Origin: UBA11524 sp051883695
GTDB taxonomy: Bacteria > Bacillota > Clostridia > Christensenellales > Aristaeellaceae
NCBI GenBank assembly: GCA_051883695.1
Contig: JBJEUF010000016.1
Location: 1-5,771 of the forward strand
Direction: 5' to 3'
Length of the DNA stretch: 5,771 bases
The stretch's first letter is position 1; every line of letters begins with the position of its first letter. This document shows positions 1 through 4,801 of the stretch, in pieces. Both the position numbers and the translations under genes were made by a program. The notes below the pieces were generated by a model. The model was not told where the DNA came from, made no database searches, and saw only the letters and a program-made list of their open reading frames with translations.

Positions 1-394
1 GCAGCATGGTCACATAGCCGCGCTCCACCTTGGTGAAGATGAACAGCAGCATCAGCGAAATGCCGGTGACGATGTCGGGCATAGTGTTGGGCAGGTTCGT
101 CAGCGTCATCATCATCGCCTGCGGACGCTTCTTCATCGCGTGGATGCCGATGGCAGCCAGCGTGCCCAGGAGCGTGGCGGCGATCATCGCCAGCACCGCG
201 ATGGACAGGGTGACGTACAGCGCGTTGAGGATGCGCTCATCCTTGAACAGCTCGATATACCAGCGGAAGGAGAAGCCCTCCCACTTCGCGCGGGACTTGC
301 CCGCGTTGAAGCTCTGCACGATCAGCACCAGAATCGGAACGTACAGGAACACGAGGATGATGCCAAGGTAGCACCGTTTGAGCCATTTCATCAT
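1..394 (-). CDS. potC: Polyamine ABC transporter permease PotC, 3' part missing (runs off left edge)
   Basis: This is the second membrane subunit of a spermidine/putrescine importer. It would pair with PotB to form the translocation channel energised by PotA. Only the first 131 residues are in the window, beginning MMKWLKRCYLGIILVFLYVP. Two membrane segments are visible, at about residues 9-29 and 58-85. They are followed by LPNTMPDIVTGISLMLLF (about 101-118), which resembles the conserved PDIV-x-x-ISL stretch of PotC proteins. The EAA loop that contacts the ATPase would lie beyond the edge. The start is the first of two adjacent ATG codons. It overlaps the potB stop as ATGA and has GGAGG 9 nt upstream (plus-strand 404-408), so translation is probably coupled to potB. 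The reading frame is open to the edge with no stop. Family assignment rests on sequence resemblance and operon order; the exact substrate is inferred. Confidence 0.9.
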   Translation of the reverse strand, partial: MMKWLKRCYLGIILVFLYVPILVLIVQSFNAGKSRAKWEGFSFRWYIELFKDERILNALYVTLSIAVLAMIAATLLGTLAAIGIHAMKKRPQAMMMTLTNLPNTMPDIVTGISLMLLFIFTKVERGYVTML

Positions 395-1383
395 GCGATG
401 CCGCCTCCTTCACCGTTGGGATCCACCTTGCGCAGGATGGAAAGGCTGATGAGAATCAGCAGCATCATAATCAGCGACAGGGCGGAGCCCACGTTCCAGT
501 TGCCCTCTGTGAGAAACTTGGATTCGATCAGGTCGCCGAACATCATCGTGTTGCCGCCGCCCAGGACGCGCGGAATGAAGAAGGTGGTGACCGAGGGCAT
601 GAACACCATGGTGATGCCGCTCACCACACCGGGGACGGACAGGGGTACCGTCACCTTGTACAGGGTCTGGATGCTGTTGCAGCCCAGGTCGGCAGCGGCT
701 TCGGACAGGCGGTAGTCCATCTTGGACAGCACCGTGTAGATCGGGAATACCATGAAGGGCAGGAAGTTGTACACCATGCCCAGCAGCACGGCGTTGGAGT
801 TGTACATCAGCTGCACGCTGCCCACGCCGATCCAGTTCAGGAAGGTGTTGATCAGGCCGGAGTCCTCCAGCAGGCTCATCCAGGCGATGGTGCGCAGCAG
901 GAAGTTCATCCACATGGGGATGATGAAGAGCACCACCAGCGTGGAGCCGAGCTTCATGTTGCGGTCCGCCATGAACAGCGCCGCCGGATAGCCCAGCACC
1001 AGGCAGATGGCTGTACACTTGAAGGCCATCCAGAGGGAGTAGACCAGCGTGTCCACGTTGACCGTGCCGCGGGGGAGGGTTTCTGTGCCCGCATCGCCCA
1101 GCATCTCACGTATCACCTTGTTGACCTCAGAATTGGAGTCCCAGAAGTTCTTGAAGTTGTCCAGCGTGAAAGCGCCGTTCGCATCGGTAAAGGCGTAGTA
1201 GCTGATGAGGATGACCGGTACGATGGTGAAGAGGATCATCCACAGCGCGTAGGGGGAAGCAAACAGGGAGCGGTGCATACCGCGGTTGCGCCTGACCGTC
1301 AGGGCGATCATGGCGACAAACACGATCAGACCTGCGCCCATTGCCGCCCAGGCCCACCAGGGGAGCGACATATCAGAACGCAT
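391..1383 (-). CDS. potB: Polyamine ABC transporter permease PotB, with an extra N-terminal membrane helix
   Basis: This is the first inner-membrane permease subunit of the spermidine/putrescine importer, a BPD_transp_1-type protein of 330 residues. The EAA motif that docks on the ATPase is clear: LSEAAADLGCNSIQTLYKV at about residues 226-244, followed by the PLSVPGVVSG turn. Hydrophobic segments lie at about 9-30, 46-66, 112-138, 147-170, 197-220, 250-272 and 299-317. That makes seven, whereas E. coli-type PotB has six and about 275-285 residues. The surplus is the first helix, followed by a basic RRNRG stretch. An internal start at Met36 (nt 1278) would give a normal-length PotB, but no Shine-Dalgarno sequence precedes it. 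The ATG at 1383 has GGAGG 7 nt upstream, inside the end of potA, so the long form is preferred. The gap to potA is 2 nt and the overlap with potC is 4 nt. Confidence 0.93.
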   Translation of the reverse strand: MRSDMSLPWWAWAAMGAGLIVFVAMIALTVRRNRGMHRSLFASPYALWMILFTIVPVILISYYAFTDANGAFTLDNFKNFWDSNSEVNKVIREMLGDAGTETLPRGTVNVDTLVYSLWMAFKCTAICLVLGYPAALFMADRNMKLGSTLVVLFIIPMWMNFLLRTIAWMSLLEDSGLINTFLNWIGVGSVQLMYNSNAVLLGMVYNFLPFMVFPIYTVLSKMDYRLSEAAADLGCNSIQTLYKVTVPLSVPGVVSGITMVFMPSVTTFFIPRVLGGGNTMMFGDLIESKFLTEGNWNVGSALSLIMMLLILISLSILRKVDPNGEGGGIA

Positions 1384-1385
1384 CG

Positions 1386-2465
1386 TCAGTCCTCCTCCTC
1401 CGTCTTCGCGCTTGCCTGTTCCATCGGCTTCATGATGTGGATGTTGAAGGGCACGATGCTGATGCCGACCCTGCTGCCCTGGGGCTGCATGGAGGTGGAA
1501 TGCACCTTGAAGGTGTATTCACCGGCGTCGATCATCATCTCATAGTGCACGCCCTTGAACAGCACGGACTTGACCGTGCCGACGATCCGGCCCACGTCCT
1601 CGCCGACCAGCATGATGTCCTCGGGGCGGATGACCACGTCCACCGGGGCGTTCTGCCCGAAGCCGAAGTCCACGCAGGGCCAGGTCGCGCCGGCGAACTG
1701 CACCAGCTCGTCCTTGACCATGGTGCCGCGCAGGATGTTGGATTCGCCGATGAAGTCCGCCACGAAGGCATTGGAGGGCTCGTCGTAGATGGATTTGGGA
1801 TCGCCGATCTGCTGGATGGTGCCGTCCTTCATGACCACGATGGTGTCGGACATGGTGAGGGCTTCCTCCTGATCGTGGGTGACATAGATGAAGGTGATGC
1901 CCAGCCGCTGCTGCATGGACTTCAATTCCAGCTGCATCTCCTTGCGCAGCTTGAGGTCAAGGGCACCCAGCGGCTCGTCCAGCAGCAGCACCTCCGGCTC
2001 GTTGACCAGGCTGCGGGCGATGGCCACGCGCTGCTGCTGACCGCCGGACAGCGCCTCCACATGGCGCTTGCCGTAGCCCTTGAGGTTGACCAGGTCCAGC
2101 ATCTTCTCCACCTTCTGCTCAATCTCCATTTTGGGGAGCTTCTTGAGCTTCAGGCCGAAGGCGATGTTGTCATACACGTTCAGATGCGGGAAGAGCGCGT
2201 ACTTCTGGAAAACGGTGTTGACGCGGCGCTTGTAGGGCGGCAGGGTGGAAATCTCCTGCCCTTCAAAGAAAAGCTGGCCCGTTGTGGGCGTCTCAAAGCC
2301 GCCGATAATGCGCAGCGTGGTGGTCTTGCCGCAGCCGGATGGGCCGAGCAGCGTCAGAAATTCCTTTTTTCGGATGTACAGGTTGATGTCCTTGAGGACG
2401 GTCGTGCCGTCGTATTCCTTTGAAACGCCGATCAGGTCGATCAGATGATCCTGCTTGCTGCTCAT
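1386..2465 (-). CDS. potA: Polyamine ABC transporter ATP-binding protein PotA
   Basis: This is the cytoplasmic ATPase subunit that drives spermidine/putrescine import through PotB and PotC. It has 359 residues, close to the usual PotA size. All ABC motifs are intact: Walker A GPSGCGKTT (41-49), Q-loop Gln87, signature LSGGQQQRVAIAR (139-151), Walker B VLLLDEP (159-165) with catalytic Glu164, D-loop GALD (167-170) and switch His197. The C-terminal part, from about 240 to 345, starts with ESNILRG and contains VVIRPEDIML, typical of the TOBE substrate/regulatory domain of this group. The ATG has AAGGGAG about 9 nt upstream, and the regulator stop lies 30 nt before it. The acidic tail TEEED is encoded by GAGGAGGAGGAC, which doubles as the potB ribosome binding site. 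Related importers for putrescine (PotG) or iron/thiamine look similar, but the PotB/PotC neighbours support a polyamine system. Confidence 0.95.
   Translation of the reverse strand: MSSKQDHLIDLIGVSKEYDGTTVLKDINLYIRKKEFLTLLGPSGCGKTTTLRIIGGFETPTTGQLFFEGQEISTLPPYKRRVNTVFQKYALFPHLNVYDNIAFGLKLKKLPKMEIEQKVEKMLDLVNLKGYGKRHVEALSGGQQQRVAIARSLVNEPEVLLLDEPLGALDLKLRKEMQLELKSMQQRLGITFIYVTHDQEEALTMSDTIVVMKDGTIQQIGDPKSIYDEPSNAFVADFIGESNILRGTMVKDELVQFAGATWPCVDFGFGQNAPVDVVIRPEDIMLVGEDVGRIVGTVKSVLFKGVHYEMMIDAGEYTFKVHSTSMQPQGSRVGISIVPFNIHIMKPMEQASAKTEEED
1391..1398 (-). promoter_or_regulatory. potB ribosome binding site embedded in the potA C-terminal codons
   Basis: The last codons of potA (Glu-Glu-Glu-Asp-stop) read GAGGAGGAGGACTGA on the minus strand and provide GGAGG 7 nt before the potB ATG at 1383. 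The site decides the long potB start over the internal Met36. It also suggests that potB translation depends on ribosomes finishing potA. Confidence 0.75.
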
Positions 2466-2495
2466 CCGGGGAATCTCCCTTCAATTTATATAGAC

Positions 2496-3038
2496 TCAGA
2501 AAACGGGCGGATTGCTGACCCACAGCACGCGAGCCTTCGTCTTGCCTGCATTGAGCAGATAATGGGACTGCCTGGGGTGGATGCAGAAGCTGCAGCCCGT
2601 GCGCACGCGGAGCTTCTTTTCTCCCGTCACGAGGAAGACCGTTCCGGCCAGCACATAGCCGAACTCCTCTCCTTCATGGGGCGGCAGGGGATAGGTTTCG
2701 CCGCCCTCGCCCAGCTCCACAAGGATGGGCTCCATGGTGTTCTTCTGCGCGTCCGGTACCAGCCAGGTGATGGAGCCGTACAGGCTCTCCATGTCCTCCT
2801 TGACAAACATGTCCTGCGGGGTAAAGACGGTCTTTTCGTCCTTTGCCTCGGAGAAGAACTGGCTCAGGGAGGAGCCGAGGCATTCCAGCATATCCGTCAG
2901 CGTGGCGATGGAGGGCGATGCGAGATTGCGTTCAACCTGCGAGATGAAGCCCTTGGAAAGCTCGCAGCGGTCCGCCATATCCTCCTGTGTCAGCCCGCGC
3001 TGCAGCCGGAGCTGGCGGAGCTTTTCACCGATATCCAA
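2496..3038 (-). CDS. XRE-family regulator with C-terminal cupin domain, TTG start, first gene of the pot operon
   Basis: This is a probable DNA-binding regulator of the polyamine importer, 180 residues. The N-terminal XRE helix-turn-helix spans about residues 3-62: IGEKLRQLRLQRGLTQEDMA, then CELSKGFISQVER as recognition region, then the SPSIATLTDMLECLG stretch typical of this group. A cupin_2-like barrel spans about 103-175, with HEGEEFGYVLAGTVFLVTG (121-139) and a later HPRQSH (154-159). The HTH plus cupin layout matches PuuR-like regulators and the short XRE-cupin proteins often found ahead of potABCD in Clostridia. The cupin probably senses a small ligand; polyamine is an inference from context. 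The chosen start is TTG, 9 nt after AAAGGAGG, giving the usual MDIGEK-type N-terminus. The frame stays open upstream to 3275, but that stretch contains the promoter and operator and is not coding. The preceding CTG codon (6 nt from the Shine-Dalgarno) is a weaker alternative start. Confidence 0.9.
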   Translation of the reverse strand: MDIGEKLRQLRLQRGLTQEDMADRCELSKGFISQVERNLASPSIATLTDMLECLGSSLSQFFSEAKDEKTVFTPQDMFVKEDMESLYGSITWLVPDAQKNTMEPILVELGEGGETYPLPPHEGEEFGYVLAGTVFLVTGEKKLRVRTGCSFCIHPRQSHYLLNAGKTKARVLWVSNPPVF

Positions 3039-3047
3039 CAGCGTTTC

Positions 3048-3055
3048 CCTCCTTT
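3048..3055 (-). promoter_or_regulatory. Ribosome binding site AAAGGAGG that fixes the non-ATG start of the regulator
   Basis: AAAGGAGG on the minus strand ends 9 nt before a TTG codon. No ATG lies in frame near the start of the helix-turn-helix domain, so this site together with family N-termini decides for TTG at 3038. Confidence 0.8.
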
Positions 3056-3105
3056 GCCGGGGCAGGAGCAGCGCGCAATGCTGCCCTGCAGGGATCCTGT
3101 GCGGA

Positions 3106-3124
3106 GGTTTAGCAAAACTAAACC
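3106..3124. promoter_or_regulatory. Candidate operator: perfect inverted repeat in the leader of the regulator-potABC operon
   Basis: GGTTTAGCAAAACTAAACC is a perfect 7-bp inverted repeat with a 5-nt spacer. It sits about 8 to 26 nt downstream of the predicted transcription start. Its size and symmetry suit a dimeric XRE protein, and its position would allow the regulator to block its own operon. An RNA hairpin role is possible but less likely, since the stem is AT-rich and has no U-run. The protein-DNA pairing is inferred from proximity. Confidence 0.65.
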
Positions 3125-3138
3125 CGCAAACGATATAC

Positions 3139-3167
3139 ATTAAACCATACCCATGGCCCGCTGTCAA
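3139..3167 (-). promoter_or_regulatory. Sigma-A-type promoter of the regulator-potABC operon
   Basis: On the minus strand the -35 box is TTGACA (3167-3162), a perfect consensus. The spacer is 17 nt and the -10 box is TTTAAT (3144-3139) preceded by TGG, an extended -10. Transcription should start near 3132, leaving a leader of about 94 nt that contains the inverted repeat and a possible GGGCAG/CTGCCC hairpin (3060-3065 with 3081-3086) just before the ribosome binding site. Confidence 0.85.
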
Positions 3168-3189
3168 TAGATTTCGACAAATTTCTTCG

Positions 3190-3256
3190 CCGGAAACGTA
3201 TTTTTTCTGCGCAGGACGACAATTTGCGGGCGACGGATGGAAACGCCCGGAAACGT
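3190..3256. repeat. Short direct repeat upstream of the pot operon promoter
   Basis: CCGGAAACGT occurs at 3190-3199 and again at 3247-3256. The core GGAAACG occurs a third time at 3239-3245. All three lie on the same strand, between the terminator of the SH3-protein gene and the pot operon promoter, where an activator site could be. They may be chance in a GC-rich sequence. Confidence 0.35.
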
Positions 3257-3273
3257 GGACAGTGCGGGAATCC

Positions 3274-3303
3274 AAAAAGCATCCCGCAGCTTGTGCGGGA
3301 TGC
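3274..3303 (-). terminator. Intrinsic terminator of the SH3-domain gene
   Basis: The plus strand shows AAAAA then GCATCCCGCA, the loop GCTTG, and TGCGGGATGC. On the minus strand this reads as a perfect 10-bp GC-rich hairpin followed by TTTTT, starting 21 nt after the stop codon of the secreted SH3 protein gene. It insulates that gene from the pot operon promoter downstream. Confidence 0.92.
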
Positions 3304-3323
3304 AGTCATGCTAAACTTGGGGT

Positions 3324-4292
3324 TTACTTCAGATACGCGGTCTTGCACCAGCCGTGCCAGCCGTCGATCTCAATCTCCGTCCACGTACCGTTTTCGCCCA
3401 GCGTCACAACCTGGTTGCCGACGCGCCACTGCTTGATCTTGCGGTTGGCGTTCTTCTCGGTATAGACGGAAATGGTGGCGGAGGAATCCGTGCGATCCTT
3501 GTAGCAAAGGGTGGCGGTGGCGAAATCCTCCGGAGGTACGGCGCCGCAGAGGATCAGGGCGTCGGTGAGAACACAGCCCTCCTTGCCGTCATACATGATG
3601 CGGGTAAAGACCGTGCCGACCTTGAGCACCGCGACGATCCGTCCGGCCTCGCACTGTCCCAGGCTCTTTGCCTTGGTCGAGGCTGAGGCGCGAAGGGTGG
3701 CTTTGCCGGTCTTGGGCGCATAGATGACAGCCAGACGCTGATCCTCATCCGCCTCGGTTTCCCAGAAGAGGTTTTCGGTGTTGACGGTCAGCATCTCCGT
3801 GCCGTCAAAGACGACGGACTGCGCTGTGCCGAGAACCTCAAGGGTGACGGACTTGCTCTCGGTTTCGCTCAGATACAGGGTTACGTCGAGATCCTTCCAT
3901 ACACCGGAGGACTTGACCGCGCCGGAGGTGCCGCTGCCGGTGGAGGAGCCGCCGGTGATGGCGGAAGCGCCGCCCGCCCAGCTCACAGCGGTGTCCTCGA
4001 CCCAGGCGGAGCGCTTGCCTCCGTTCCAGTAGTAGATTTCGCGCATCCCCTGGGCGGAGGAGCGGATGCTCACGCGGGATCCGGCGGCGATGGAGCCGAA
4101 GGGCTTGAATTCGTACAGGTCGGTCAGCGTGGTCGCGTCATCCCGGAAGGACGCGGAGTACAGCGTGGTATCGCGGGAAATGATCCAGTTGCAGCTGGCG
4201 TTCCATTCCTCCTCGGTGCTTTCGGCCAGCGCAGGCACGGCCAGCAGGATCGCGGTGAGCAGCAGCAGGATCGGCAAAAGCCGTTTCATCAT
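3324..4292 (-). CDS. Secreted protein with SH3-like repeat modules
   Basis: This is a predicted exported protein of 322 residues that I cannot name to a gene. A signal peptide is clear: basic MMKR, a hydrophobic stretch at 5-19, and probable cleavage after ALA (residue 23). No lipobox cysteine follows. An N-terminal SH3-like module spans about 33-105 and contains IYYWNGGKRSAWVED. A Gly/Ser-rich linker (106-126) and a middle region of unclear fold (about 129-190) follow. A typical bacterial SH3 module at about 194-247 (GKATLRASASTKAKSLGQCE ... GKEGCVLTDAL) and a last one at about 270-321 (ending in DGWHGWCKTAYL) complete it. No catalytic domain is seen, so binding to peptidoglycan or another surface polymer is inferred from the fold. 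Six cysteines lie in the mature part (34, 214, 240, 249, 263, 316). The first of two adjacent ATGs has AGGAGG 8 nt upstream. The gene has its own promoter and terminator. Confidence 0.88.
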   Translation of the reverse strand: MMKRLLPILLLLTAILLAVPALAESTEEEWNASCNWIISRDTTLYSASFRDDATTLTDLYEFKPFGSIAAGSRVSIRSSAQGMREIYYWNGGKRSAWVEDTAVSWAGGASAITGGSSTGSGTSGAVKSSGVWKDLDVTLYLSETESKSVTLEVLGTAQSVVFDGTEMLTVNTENLFWETEADEDQRLAVIYAPKTGKATLRASASTKAKSLGQCEAGRIVAVLKVGTVFTRIMYDGKEGCVLTDALILCGAVPPEDFATATLCYKDRTDSSATISVYTEKNANRKIKQWRVGNQVVTLGENGTWTEIEIDGWHGWCKTAYLK

Positions 4293-4328
4293 GGTTCATT
4301 CCTCCTTTGAATCGGGCTTTCTACCTCA

Positions 4329-4358
4329 AATATAGCATAAGCACGCAGGTGTTGTCAA
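4329..4358 (-). promoter_or_regulatory. Sigma-A-type promoter of the SH3-domain gene
   Basis: On the minus strand the -35 box is TTGACA (4358-4353), the spacer is 18 nt, and the -10 box is TATATT (4334-4329) preceded by TGC, an extended -10. Transcription should begin near 4322, about 30 nt before the ATG. The promoter faces away from the trpS promoter; the two -35 boxes are about 90 bp apart. Confidence 0.82.
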
Positions 4359-4446
4359 TCAAATGATGTGTCGAAATGTAACGATATGGCGATAACCAGG
4401 ACTGTTTTCCCCGTTGCGTTTCCTTTGTTCGGAACGAATTTGGGGC

Positions 4447-4475
4447 TTGCAAAGCAGCGCAAGGTGTATTATAAT
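4447..4475 (+). promoter_or_regulatory. Sigma-A-type promoter of trpS
   Basis: The -35 box is TTGCAA (4447-4452), the spacer is 17 nt, and the -10 box is a perfect TATAAT (4470-4475). The start near 4482 falls right at the first paired bases of the T-box leader, which supports both predictions. Confidence 0.88.
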
Positions 4476-4600
4476 AATCAAAACCGATGAGGAGCAGGGG
4501 ACGCGCAGGGTTTCCCGCAGCGAGCCGGGGAGGGTGAAAGCCCGGCGGAGGACGGCGCGAAACATGGGGCTCCGAGGGCGCGGGGGAAGGGCGTGCAGCC

Positions 4601-4661
4601 TGCGTATCCCGCGACGGCTTCCACCGTTAGACGGATCGAGTGAAATGCTTTGCGTATCCCG
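4601..4661 (+). repeat. 11-nt direct repeat inside the T-box leader
   Basis: TGCGTATCCCG occurs at 4601-4611 and again at 4651-4661. The first copy contributes CCCG to the 3' strand of stem II; the second provides the 5' strand of stem III. The stem III 3' strand GGGATACG (4666-4673) is complementary to both copies. Confidence 0.7.
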
Positions 4662-4696
4662 AAAAGGGATACGGAGCGTTTAATTGGGGTGGCACC

Positions 4697-4742
4697 GCAG
4701 TCATCTGTCCCCAGATGGAGGGACGATGGGCTGCGATTTTTT
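4697..4742 (+). terminator. Intrinsic terminator of the trpS T-box leader
   Basis: The hairpin pairs GCAG with CTGC (4697-4700, 4731-4734), CATC with GATG (4702-4705, 4725-4728) and GTCCC with GGGAC (4707-4711, 4720-4724). Six T residues follow at 4737-4742. It shares GCAG, CTGT and CCC with the antiterminator, so only one of the two can form. It lies 59 nt before the trpS start codon. Confidence 0.92.
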
Positions 4743-4801
4743 GTATACAGACTGGCGAAGGCGTCCCCGGCCGTTTGCTGTCACAAGAAGGAGGTTTTCC
4801 C

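Larger units (their letters stand above)
4484..4742 (+). promoter_or_regulatory. T-box riboswitch, tryptophan specific, in the trpS leader
   Basis: This leader RNA binds uncharged tRNA-Trp and then lets transcription continue into trpS. Stem I base: CC/GG (4484-4485, 4576-4577) with a GATGA/GA K-turn. Then GGAGC/GCTCC (4491-4495, 4569-4573), the specifier loop holding TGG at 4565-4567 followed by a purine, CGCGC/GCGCG (4502-4506, 4555-4559), and the distal GCCGGG/CCCGGC (4524-4529, 4541-4546). Stem II is CGCGGG/CCCGCG (4579-4584, 4608-4613). ACGG/CCGT plus the CCGTTA region at 4614-4635 suits the IIA/B pseudoknot. Stem III pairs AAATGCT/AGCGTTT and CGTATCCC/GGGATACG (4643-4681). The T-box bulge is TGGCACC (4690-4696). 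The antiterminator pairs TTGGGG with CCCCAG (4684-4689, 4709-4714) and GCAG with CTGT (4697-4700, 4705-4708). The bulge base C of TGGC complements G73 of tRNA-Trp, in line with the specifier. The pairings were drawn by eye. Confidence 0.95.

Noticed and set aside
1341..2423. Long open frame of 360 codons on the plus strand opposite potA
   Set aside because: It is an antisense shadow of potA. Its product is rich in His, Asp, Leu and Gly without domain pattern, it has no ribosome binding site, and potA is complete with all ABC motifs.
2445..3143. Open frame of 232 codons on the plus strand opposite the regulator
   Set aside because: It runs antisense through the regulator gene and its operator, with no start signals and no recognisable domain; an effect of GC-rich codon use.
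3039..3275. In-frame upstream extension of the XRE-cupin gene to an ATG at 3275, which would add 79 residues
   Set aside because: The stretch contains a consensus promoter, the candidate operator and a strong Shine-Dalgarno sequence. The added residues resemble no domain, and the known family begins right at the helix-turn-helix.
3312..3326. TAAAC-TTGGG-GTTTA, an inverted repeat with the operator half-sites in the opposite order
   Set aside because: It overlaps the stop codon of the SH3 gene, has only 5-bp arms facing the other way, and lies before a terminator instead of a promoter; probably chance.
4366..4374. TGTCGAAAT, shared in the upstream regions of the pot operon and SH3-gene promoters
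   Set aside because: The two copies lie in opposite orientation relative to their promoters and are only 9 nt long, so a shared regulator is not supported.
4359..4683. Small open frames across the trpS leader on both strands, considered as a tryptophan leader peptide
   Set aside because: The RNA is fully explained by T-box structure. The frames have no ribosome binding sites and no run of tryptophan codons, so attenuation by a leader peptide is not supported.
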